Of a DNA stretch of 64,000 nucleotides, positions 8,734 to 15,275 are shown one piece after another; the stretch's first letter is position 1; each line of letters opens with the position of its first letter. This stretch comes from Lysobacter sp036697405 (lineage in GTDB: Bacteria > Pseudomonadota > Gammaproteobacteria > Xanthomonadales > Xanthomonadaceae), in the NCBI RefSeq assembly GCF_036697405.1, contig NZ_JBAHWA010000007.1, positions 1-64,000 of the forward strand. Reading direction: 5' to 3'. The notes under the pieces are model-generated. The model saw only the letters and a list, made by a program, of their open reading frames with translations, was not told the origin of the DNA and made no database searches. A program made the position numbers and the translations under genes.

Positions 8734-8966
8734 GTCGTCTTCCAGTCGATGTGCTGATGCGGCTCTACGGAGAACTGCATTCGTAGTGAAGTTAAGCGCT
8801 TGCCGGTTCGCTCCCGACGCTGCGGCCACGGCAGCAAGCTATGGTCGCAATTTCGCATGCGCGGCGCAGTTGGGGAACGCCTCATTGCGGTGCCATATTT
8901 TTCTTTGGTTAAAAGTGGTGAGCACAGGCACACGATAGCGAAACGTGCCGTGCCGCACGAAGTGGC

Positions 8967-9686
8967 TTACTGTGTGGGGTCAGGCTCTTTGTCTAGATCG
9001 TAGAAATTGATCTGTATGCGCTTCTGGCCAGGCTTTATTCGATGACCTATCTTGTAATCGGCCTTGGTCAATGTCGGGCAATAGAAGCTAGGCAAGGTCT
9101 TGCTTGCGAAAGACTCGACCTTGCAAGGAATGATCACCGGAGTGCTCAAGGAATTTGTCTTGATAGGGCAGCGATACTCATCCATGGAACTCGGACTGAC
9201 GTCACAACCCGAGGCGTCAGTTTGGTAGCGATTGAATGCAAAAGTGCTGATTACTTTCTCCACAACTTCTGCCTCCTCGCCTGGTTCGCCGACCTTCCCC
9301 ACGATGGCGTTGACCTGCGCCAGTATCCAGTTGCACGCGCCCGGCAGGTATTTGTCTACGGTCAGCGTCGCTTGGTAGCGGCCGTTCTTGCGTGACAGCT
9401 CGATGGGCTCCCGGTGGTAGTTCGGGCCTACACCCCATTTCGCGCCCGGATGGCTGAAGCAGGACATGTCCTTGGTGTCCGTTACGTAGAACGCGTCCAG
9501 CTCGATTTGTAACGAGTCGGGCACGCGGCCCTCGATGCGGACGACGTGCTTGGGCGCCTTGTTCAAACTTCGCGTAACGTCCTTGGCGCCTGATGGGGCG
9601 ATGCCAGCAGGCGGCGTGCAGCCCGCCAGCGATGGGGCCAGCGTCAAAGCCGCGGCGATAAGACCTGCCTTCAATCCTTTGTTCAC
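8967..9686 (-). CDS. Candidate immunity lipoprotein 2, tandem paralogue
   Basis: 239 residues, GTG start at 9686 with GGAAGGCGAC upstream. Lipoprotein signal ends APSLAGC. It shares with the downstream paralogue the blocks KHVVRIEGRVPDSLQI, FYVTDTKDM, YQATLTVDKYLPGACNWILA and FYDLDKE. It differs most in the region about residues 150-210 (KVISTFAFNRYQTDASGCDV, KADYKIGHRIKPGQKRIQIN). Its upstream DNA (about 9798-9893) also matches the DNA upstream of the other copy (about 8840-8932), so gene and control region were duplicated together. Tandem immunity paralogues often protect against variant effectors of rivals; here that is an inference. Confidence 0.8.
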   Translation of the reverse strand: MNKGLKAGLIAAALTLAPSLAGCTPPAGIAPSGAKDVTRSLNKAPKHVVRIEGRVPDSLQIELDAFYVTDTKDMSCFSHPGAKWGVGPNYHREPIELSRKNGRYQATLTVDKYLPGACNWILAQVNAIVGKVGEPGEEAEVVEKVISTFAFNRYQTDASGCDVSPSSMDEYRCPIKTNSLSTPVIIPCKVESFASKTLPSFYCPTLTKADYKIGHRIKPGQKRIQINFYDLDKEPDPTQ

Positions 9687-9893
9687 GTCGCCTTCCAGTC
9701 GATGGGCCGATGCGGCTCGGCGGGGAATTGCATCGGCACGAAGTCTAGCGCGCGTCGATGCCCCCGACGCCGACGCCGACGCCGCGGCGGCAGACCCATG
9801 ATCACAATTTCACGTGCGCGGCGCCGTCAGGAATTGCCGCATCGTGGTGTCAGATTTTTCTTGGGTGAAAAGCGGTGGGCATAGGCACACACA

Positions 9894-10053
9894 GCTGAAG
9901 CATGCGAGGCACCGCGCGAGCGAGCGCGGAAACGCCGCCCTGCCCTGCGTGAGCGGACCCTGCGCCGACCTGGATTGCGCGCACCCGACGAGGCGCGGCG
10001 TTCGCCGCCGCACCACCGCAAGGTGCGCTGCGCGCCGGCGGCGGACCGCCGCC
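9894..10053. other. Spacer containing a second copy of DNA also found near 6000-6160
   Basis: The stretch before the 10054 gene contains a fragment (CGCCCTACTCCGCCGACGG) that also occurs after the homologous gene at about 6160. The copies therefore extend slightly past the stop codons. No other gene is seen. Confidence 0.4.
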
Positions 10054-10296
10054 CTACTCCGCCGACGGGCGGGCCGCGTCCGCGATGCGCTCCAGGTCGT
10101 CGGCCAAGCGGTCGAAGCACACCGCCAGCGCTTCGGCCGAGATCGACAGCTGGTCGGGCGCGTCCTGGTCCTGCGGCTCGGTCAGTTGGGCGAGCAGGCG
10201 CAGGTGGTCGCGGGTTTGGGTTAGGGCTTGGTGGGCGGTTGCTGGCAGCGTATAGCTATTAGGTGCGGCGGCCGATGTGCCGTGTCCGTTCTGCAT
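10054..10296 (-). CDS. XAC0095-like small protein, intact copy
   Basis: 80 residues from the ATG at 10296, with GAGGA six bases upstream, a start arrangement shared with the damaged copy at 6160-6393. Sequence: MQNGHGTSAAAPNSYTLP, then TAHQALTQTRDHLRLLAQLT, then EALAVCFDRLADDLERIADA. It is mostly helical, with no signal peptide. It resembles the XAC0095 family, small cytoplasmic proteins of unknown role found across Xanthomonadaceae. It is the first gene of the minus-strand effector island, about 370 bases before the lipoprotein pair. A role in the island is possible but only inferred from position. Confidence 0.7.
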   Translation of the reverse strand: MQNGHGTSAAAPNSYTLPATAHQALTQTRDHLRLLAQLTEPQDQDAPDQLSISAEALAVCFDRLADDLERIADAARPSAE

Positions 10297-10593
10297 GGTT
10301 GTCCTCAACCTTCTTTAGGCGAGGACAACGCTATCTGGCCTGCGGCTATATTCAAAATTCGAATAAATAGCGACTAGCGCGCCACCGTAATTATCTTCGC
10401 AAAGGAAGGAAGAGTCACAAGATCAGGGAACGAACAAAAACACACCGAACGACAGCTTGATGGGTGGGCAGGCGCTGCGTTCTGCACACCTTGTCCGCCG
10501 CACGACACGTAGCACGTTGCTCGTACTGGGTGGAGAGAATCGGCGCCTCTTTTGGCTTAGCCGGCCAGCTTCACCCGTTAAGGAGCTATAGCT

Positions 10594-10755
10594 ATGGGTT
10601 ACCGGAAGCGAGAAGGGAAAGACACTTGGCACTTTTGCAAAAATTGCTCGAACTGGCCTTTGAGCAACTACAAAGAACAGGAAGCGAAGCCAACTTCAGG
10701 CGAGTTCTGTAACGAGTGTCTCGCTAAAAATAAAAATGGTGACTGTAAGCGTTAG
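10594..10755 (+). CDS. Small zinc-ribbon-like protein, 53 residues
   Basis: ATG at 10594 with a strong AAGGAG site nine bases upstream. It encodes MGYRKREGKDTWHFCKNCSN, then WPLSNYKEQEAKPTSGEF, then CNECLAKNKNGDCKR. Two CxxC pairs (FCKNC and FCNEC) suggest a metal-binding ribbon. A perfect 10-bp hairpin follows the stop. Codon use is AT-richer than in neighbouring genes. No function is known to me; similar tiny proteins occur in Xanthomonadaceae and Burkholderia. The preceding 297 bases hold no other gene that I can support. Confidence 0.7.
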   Translation: MGYRKREGKDTWHFCKNCSNWPLSNYKEQEAKPTSGEFCNECLAKNKNGDCKR

Positions 10756-10762
10756 TTGTCAA

Positions 10763-10790
10763 CAGCCCTCCCTGTAACTGGGGAGGGCTG
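10763..10790 (+). terminator. Hairpin after the zinc-ribbon gene
   Basis: Perfect 10-bp stem CAGCCCTCCC / GGGAGGGCTG with an 8-base loop, eight bases after the stop of the 53-residue gene. No T-run follows, so termination efficiency is uncertain. Confidence 0.6.
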
Positions 10791-10796
10791 TACCGT

Positions 10797-11330
10797 ACGG
10801 CTGATGTCCTGATGACCAATCACGTGCACCTTCTAGTGACGCCGTCCTAGACGGGGCAAGTCGGCTCGATGATGCAAGCACTCGGCCGACGTTTTGTCCG
10901 CTACGTGAACGATCGATACCACCGCACCGGTACGCTTTGGGAGGGGCGTTACAAGGCCTGTCTGGTGGACAGCGACCATTACCTACTGCGGTGCTACCGC
11001 CACATCGAGCTCAACCCCGTACGGGCAGGGTTGGTGCCCACGCCCGGCCTGTATCGCTGGTCTAGCTATCACGCCAATGCGCTAGGCGAACACGCCCCAC
11101 TGATCACCGCGCACCCCGCCTACCTGGCATTGGACCCGCAGACCGAACGTCGCGCACATGCGTATCGCGCGTTCGTCGAAGAAGCGCTCAACCCAGAAGA
11201 GTTGGATGTCATTCGACTGCGCCTACAACGCCAGCACGCACTCGGCGGAGATCGCTTCCGTACCATGATCGAGGAACAACTACAGCGTCGCGCCGGACCG
11301 GCGAAGATCGGGCGGCCACGTAAGGCGTGA
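10797..11330 (+). pseudogene. REP-associated tyrosine transposase (Y1_Tnp), 5' truncated with in-frame stop
   Basis: The frame reads VLMTNHVHLLVTPS, the HUH (HVH) nuclease motif of IS200/RAYT transposases. It then meets TAG at 10848-10850 and continues in the same frame as MMQALGRRFVRYVNDRYHRT, GTLWEGRYKACLVDSDHYLL and RCYRHIELNPVRAGLVP to 11330. The tyrosine in CYRHIELNPVRAG is the probable catalytic residue. The N-terminal 60 or so residues expected of the family are missing upstream of 10797, where the terminator of the preceding gene sits. Loss of the N-terminus plus the stop makes this a dead copy. RAYTs mobilise REP palindromes, which fits the many palindromes of this window. Confidence 0.8.
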
Positions 11331-11341
11331 GCTGGCGGGAC

Positions 11342-11409
11342 GCTGTAGCTGAAAGTGCACTCTGACCCCTGTTCCGCGCTGTAGCGGAAAGTGCACTCTG
11401 ACCCCTGTT
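11342..11409. repeat. Two direct 32-bp repeats after the transposase
   Basis: GCTGTAGC(T/G)GAAAGTGCAC continuing TCTGACCCCTGTT occurs at 11342-11373 and 11378-11409 with one mismatch. Such AGTGCACTCTGACCCC strings commonly border transposase remnants in Xanthomonadaceae. The remaining DNA to 11665 holds no gene I can support. Confidence 0.7.
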
Positions 11410-11665
11410 TCGGCTGTTTCGCGGGGCTCCGTACTGACGCTCCAGCAAAACACTATGTGTTAAGCCTTTACGTCATCTTACCGGAGAAATTGAGATGGGC
11501 GCGCAAGAAGAATGTACCACACAAGCCGAGAATTTCCTGCATGCGACGAGACGGGAACCCCTCTCGTAATTAATCCTCAGAATTATCGCAATCAATTTAT
11601 AAAATGAAACCACATAGATGACACTCGATCGCCACTTGATTAAGCAATGAGTCAATGCGTACTAA

Positions 11666-12277
11666 TTATGGAGCACTTGGGTAAAGGCGATTATCTTGTC
11701 CCGCGGAAAGCCAACGCACAGTGCTTTCCAAATGTTGATAAGATCTAGAGCACTGAGCGAGCACCTCTAAGTTAAGCCTCGCTGTTAACGAAGCCTGGTC
11801 GAGCGTCGGCATATAAATAGAACCGCGCGGCAGTGAACGAGAAATATGCCCTTTGGCGTCCCTATTATTCTGCCCCGCAGAGAAAATTGGCGCAGGAATA
11901 CCATAATATCCCTCACAACAGGCAGCATCTTCTAAGAAGAGAGTCTCATACTCCCTAACAATAAAAGCAAAAGCCGTCGGCCGAAGAACTCGTGCATGAT
12001 TTAGCACTTGATAGGCTACACGTAGAGAATCCAATACGCATCCATCGTCATGATCGAGCAACCAAAGGACTGACTCTGAGTCGCGCTCAGCCACACGCTG
12101 AAAGCGAACCAAGCTCTCCCCCCCCCTCGCGAGCAATGAGGGCATGCCGGCTCTTCGCTGCGGCCTCAGAACTGTCGTTTGAAAATCACCAAGCCGCTCT
12201 TGAAGAACACGCCTCAGCAATACCTGACTCGCGCTTTCTTCTCCATGGCCTTCAACCACTAATTGAAGCACAGTCAT
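11666..12277 (-). CDS. DUF4276-like (TOPRIM-like) partner of the AAA ATPase
   Basis: 203 residues. It begins MTVLQLVVEGHGEESASQVL, a typical DUF4276 start in which the VEGHGEE acid cluster is TOPRIM-like. WLLDHDDGCVLDSL and AFIVREYETLFLED give further conserved acidic groups, suggesting a metal-dependent nuclease centre. Its ATG overlaps the ATPase stop by four bases (ATGA), so the two are translationally coupled and probably form one complex. ATPase plus TOPRIM-type effector pairs occur in phage-defence systems such as PARIS and AbiL; DUF4276 genes are commonly found beside such ATPases. Defence is inferred. Base composition is clearly AT-richer than the surroundings, a sign of transfer. Confidence 0.75.
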   Translation of the reverse strand: MTVLQLVVEGHGEESASQVLLRRVLQERLGDFQTTVLRPQRRAGMPSLLARGGESLVRFQRVAERDSESVLWLLDHDDGCVLDSLRVAYQVLNHARVLRPTAFAFIVREYETLFLEDAACCEGYYGIPAPIFSAGQNNRDAKGHISRSLPRGSIYMPTLDQASLTARLNLEVLAQCSRSYQHLESTVRWLSAGQDNRLYPSAP

Positions 12278-13512
12278 TCTGGCTGCAATCCATCTAGAAC
12301 CATAATTTCCGGAAGGGTCATTAAACGTTCGCGGACAATATCGAGCTGCTTACTGCTTACCGGCCCAACCTCAGTTCCATTTTCACCTTGAGACACAACC
12401 CGTATCGAATCGAGATCAAATAACTCCAATAAATACGGACTATGTGTTGTTATTAACAGCTGCGTTCGCTCTTTAGCTTCCTTGAAAGCATCTGCCAGCA
12501 CTCTAAGCGCACCGGGATGCACCATTTGCTCCGGCTCCTCAATCGCCAAAAAGCTCGCCGGCGGGGATTGATACAGCGCAAGCAAGAGACCGAACAAGCG
12601 CAGCGTCCCATCTGAAAGCTGATATGGAACCAGGTCCATATCTCGCTTCCCATTACCTCTTGCAAATCGAAAATGAGGAACAAGGAAGCCGCCGACACTT
12701 TTAATTGCTACATCTTCAAGCTGGGGCAACACGTATCTAATTAAATTTATTACCTTAGTCAGCCCCTCCTGCCCCTCTTCCGTCTTTTGCATACCCCTTA
12801 TAACGGAAGCCCAATTCCTACAATCCTCTGCAAGCGTCGCCGCGGCCTGACTTGGCGCTGGCGAACGCATAACATTTGGGTAAATAGCGGCGAATCTTGA
12901 ATCCGCAAGTATCAAATCGAACACGGTCTGCGTGTCCAACATGTTTCCAACGGGCATTGGAAACCTATATGAACGAGACATCGCAAGCTCATCAACCGGA
13001 ACAAATCGCTTTGACGATGCTCCATCAAGGAAAATCGCACCCTCTTTGTTTCTTTCCATCCAGGTAGTGCTTACCGGATAGAAAATCGGATCATCATCTC
13101 GGTCGAAGTACATTTCGTGATGAATTAAGTCCCCCGATTCCTCCAAGACCTTCAACTCATCGTTATTACTACCAAACTTGAACCCATATGACGCGCTCAT
13201 CGAGCGAACACCCTGCGAAAGGGCTGTATTCGGCGTTGAATCTTCTATCTGAAAATAAAGCCGAAGCTCGACGTTAAACGGCTTCTTAGAATGACTTGCC
13301 TGCCGAACGACTCTAACCCCATTCCGAACCGAAACAGCCTGATCGAGGCCCTCTGCCATTGCATCGCGCATAAACCTAATCGCATCAACAACATTGCTTT
13401 TTCCAGCAGCGTTTTGCCCAACTAATATAGTCAAGTCACCAAGCTCAATGCTTTGCTCAGCTATGCTTCGAAAATGTTTGATGTGAAGACGCTGAATTCT
13501 AGAAAATTGCAT
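12274..13512 (-). CDS. AAA (ABC/RecF-like, AAA_21) ATPase, likely defence sensor
   Basis: 412 residues from the ATG at 13512, preceded by GGGAGG; an in-frame TTG at 13536 is less likely. Motifs: Walker A GQNAAGKS (32-39), signature-like YQLSDGTLRLFGLLLAL, Walker B FLAIEEPEQMVHP and H-loop LLITTHSPYLLELF. The ATPase is split by an insert of about 250 residues, like OLD/RecF/Rad50-type proteins. These usually act as sensors or motors gating a partner nuclease. It is first in a two-gene unit with the DUF4276-like gene (four-base overlap). Local composition is near 45-50% GC, far below the rest of the window, suggesting an acquired module inserted between the transposase remnant and a broken gene. 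Confidence 0.82.
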   Translation of the reverse strand: MQFSRIQRLHIKHFRSIAEQSIELGDLTILVGQNAAGKSNVVDAIRFMRDAMAEGLDQAVSVRNGVRVVRQASHSKKPFNVELRLYFQIEDSTPNTALSQGVRSMSASYGFKFGSNNDELKVLEESGDLIHHEMYFDRDDDPIFYPVSTTWMERNKEGAIFLDGASSKRFVPVDELAMSRSYRFPMPVGNMLDTQTVFDLILADSRFAAIYPNVMRSPAPSQAAATLAEDCRNWASVIRGMQKTEEGQEGLTKVINLIRYVLPQLEDVAIKSVGGFLVPHFRFARGNGKRDMDLVPYQLSDGTLRLFGLLLALYQSPPASFLAIEEPEQMVHPGALRVLADAFKEAKERTQLLITTHSPYLLELFDLDSIRVVSQGENGTEVGPVSSKQLDIVRERLMTLPEIMVLDGLQPE

Positions 13513-13678
13513 CTGCCGCCTCCCATCCACGGACAAGAATTACAGCACCCACTCTACGAGGCATCTTATCTTTACGCAAAGCCGTCGCCAGGCTCTATTC
13601 AAGTAGACGAAGATTGCTCCGCTTACCTCGCCTTGCCTCACCAAACCTCATCCGCTGCTTACGTACATGCCCTCTGAG

Positions 13679-14044
13679 TGCGCTCGCGCAGTGTTGGCCC
13701 ATATCGAGTGTGAATCACCCGAACTCCAGCTTGCCAGTGTACTCGCCGTAATCACGGTATTGGGCCTGGTGGTAGCAGCTGTATCGGTGGTGACTCCATT
13801 GATGACCGCATAGACATAGAACGTTTCACCAATATCCAGCACTTGGGCCCCAAAACTGTGCCCCACACTCTGCAGCCGTACACCATTCTTGCTGTTGGCG
13901 ACCGGACTCCAGCAGGGCTTCTGAAACTGCAACCGGCTGAACTGGCTACTAGGCAGCTACGTCACGTTGAATCATCTATGGACCATTGAGCACCACGAAC
14001 GGCGCGACGTAGGCGGCGTTGTTGCGCAGGGTCAGATGGCTCAT
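13679..14044 (-). pseudogene. Decayed duplicate of the 14115-14660 gene
   Basis: From the ATG at 14044, with an AGGACACCCC leader as in the intact gene, the frame reads MSHLTLRNNAAYVAPFVVLN and stops after GP. Later DNA (13932 down to about 13740) encodes MQFQKPCWSPVANSKNGVRL, LDIGETFYVYAVINGVTTDT and RPNTVITASTLASWSSGD. These match MQFQKTTLAPVTFTIEKDGV, LDISDTFYVYAVVNGVTTDT and NPNATVTAVSDTSTLEQGY of the intact gene. The middle (about 80 residues) is deleted and a stop separates the two halves. The duplication is old and the copy is dead; it borders the AT-rich ATPase module. Confidence 0.8.
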
Positions 14045-14114
14045 GGGGTGTCCTGTGCGGTGTAGGCGCCGTCGGCTGGCCGCGTTCCCCGCCGCCTGCC
14101 GCGCCTGCCCCGCC

Positions 14115-14660
14115 TCAACCGATATCGAGCGTGAAATAGCCCTGCTCCAAGGTGCTGGTATCGCTAACCGCCGTCACCGTCGCATTGGGATTGACCGTGC
14201 TGAACGTGTCGGTGGTTACCCCATTCACGACCGCATAGACATAGAAGGTGTCGCTGATATCCAGCGTCTGCATCGTGAAGCTGTCGGCCACCACCACCGC
14301 CTGCATGGGCACCCCATCCTTTTCGATGGTGAAGGTGACCGGCGCCAGGGTGGTCTTTTGGAACTGCATCTGGTCGGGGCGGGTGCTGTAGCCCTGCACC
14401 ACGTCGAACTCGTAGGTGCCTTGCTGGCGTACTTGCAGGACCTGGGCCAGGAAGCTGACGGCGCCGGTGACGTCCATCGGGGCGGAGGTGTAGGTGTTGC
14501 CGTCGATGATGGTCATGGCGGTGACCTGGTAGCTGCCTTCGGTGGGCACCAACATTTGCGCGTTGGGCTCGATGCCGGGCAGGCGCGCGATGATCTGGCC
14601 GCCTTTGCGCACCACGAACTGGGCGATGTAGTTAGTCGTGTTGCGTAGCGTGATGGGCAT
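14115..14660 (-). CDS. Beta-rich protein of unknown function
   Basis: 181 residues, ATG at 14660 with AGGACGCCCC upstream. No signal peptide (MPITLRNTTNYIAQFVVRKG). Two halves share a pattern of short beta strands and inserted Tyr/Thr-rich turns: GSYQVTAMTIIDGNTYTSAP in the first and TFYVYAVVNGVTTDTFSTVN in the second. It looks like a tandem beta-sandwich or a capsid/filament-like cytoplasmic protein, but I recognise no family. A ruined copy lies immediately downstream (13679-14044), so the locus once held a tandem pair. Confidence 0.75.
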   Translation of the reverse strand: MPITLRNTTNYIAQFVVRKGGQIIARLPGIEPNAQMLVPTEGSYQVTAMTIIDGNTYTSAPMDVTGAVSFLAQVLQVRQQGTYEFDVVQGYSTRPDQMQFQKTTLAPVTFTIEKDGVPMQAVVVADSFTMQTLDISDTFYVYAVVNGVTTDTFSTVNPNATVTAVSDTSTLEQGYFTLDIG

Positions 14661-15275
14661 GGGGCGTCCTGAGGGGTGAGTCGTGTGAAAGGGCGGTAGC
14701 GCTTAGCGCGGGACTGCGCGCACAGGTGCGCGTCGCAGGCCGATGACCGGCGTGTTGGCCGCAGCGGTGGATGGCGCAGCTGCGCGGCGTTCGGTGGGTG
14801 TGCGGGGCGATGGATGCAAGGACAGGCTGCGGCGCGCTGGCGCCGCGCAGCCGATGGCCGAACGCGTGGCGGGCCGTCCAGCCCGACCGTTGAGGCCCAT
14901 GAGCATCGATCCCCTCCCTAGATTCGATGACGGCGTGCCGCCCGGCCGCTTGGCGCCGGATTGCGATGGCGTATGCCGGTATTACCCCTAGTGCCGCATG
15001 CTGCTACGAAATGTGCGCGCGATCAACTTTTTGAGGGGCGCCGGGCGGCGGGTTGCGGTGGCTGCCGTCCCCTGTCATTGGGAGGGTGTGCCGGAGGGGG
15101 GCGGCAGGCGGCCTCTCTCTGCTTGCGGGGGGTGGGGTGGCGCGGTGTGTGGGGGGCGAATCGCGGCTTACGCCGCTCCCACAGGAAGCGGGAGGGTGGC
15201 GGCGACGGGGCGCCCCCCCTGCGTGCGATGACGGGGCGCAAGGCGGGCTGGGCCCGCCTTGCGCGTTGGATCGGC
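14661..15275. other. Gene-poor gap with one REP-like palindrome
   Basis: 615 bases. Short frames on both strands lack ribosome sites and look like GC-rich noise. One copy of the widespread palindrome (TCGCGGCTTACGCCGCTCCC) lies at about 15161-15182. The rest shows nothing recognisable. Confidence 0.5.

Larger units (their letters stand above)
8002..9893. repeat. Tandem duplication of lipoprotein gene plus leader, about 0.93 kb unit
   Basis: Unit 1 spans about 8002-8935 and unit 2 about 8967-9893. Besides the coding similarity, both leaders share a segment running from near ATGGTCGCAATTTCGCATGC / ATGATCACAATTTCACGTGC to the block TTTTTCTT-GG-T-AAAAG-GGTG and CACAGGCACAC / CATAGGCACAC. The units have diverged by scattered substitutions, so the duplication is not recent. 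Confidence 0.75.

Noticed and set aside
14703..14991. Small open frames on both strands in the gap before the M13 peptidase
   Set aside because: Low-complexity Arg/Pro/Ala translations, mutually overlapping, with no ribosome site.
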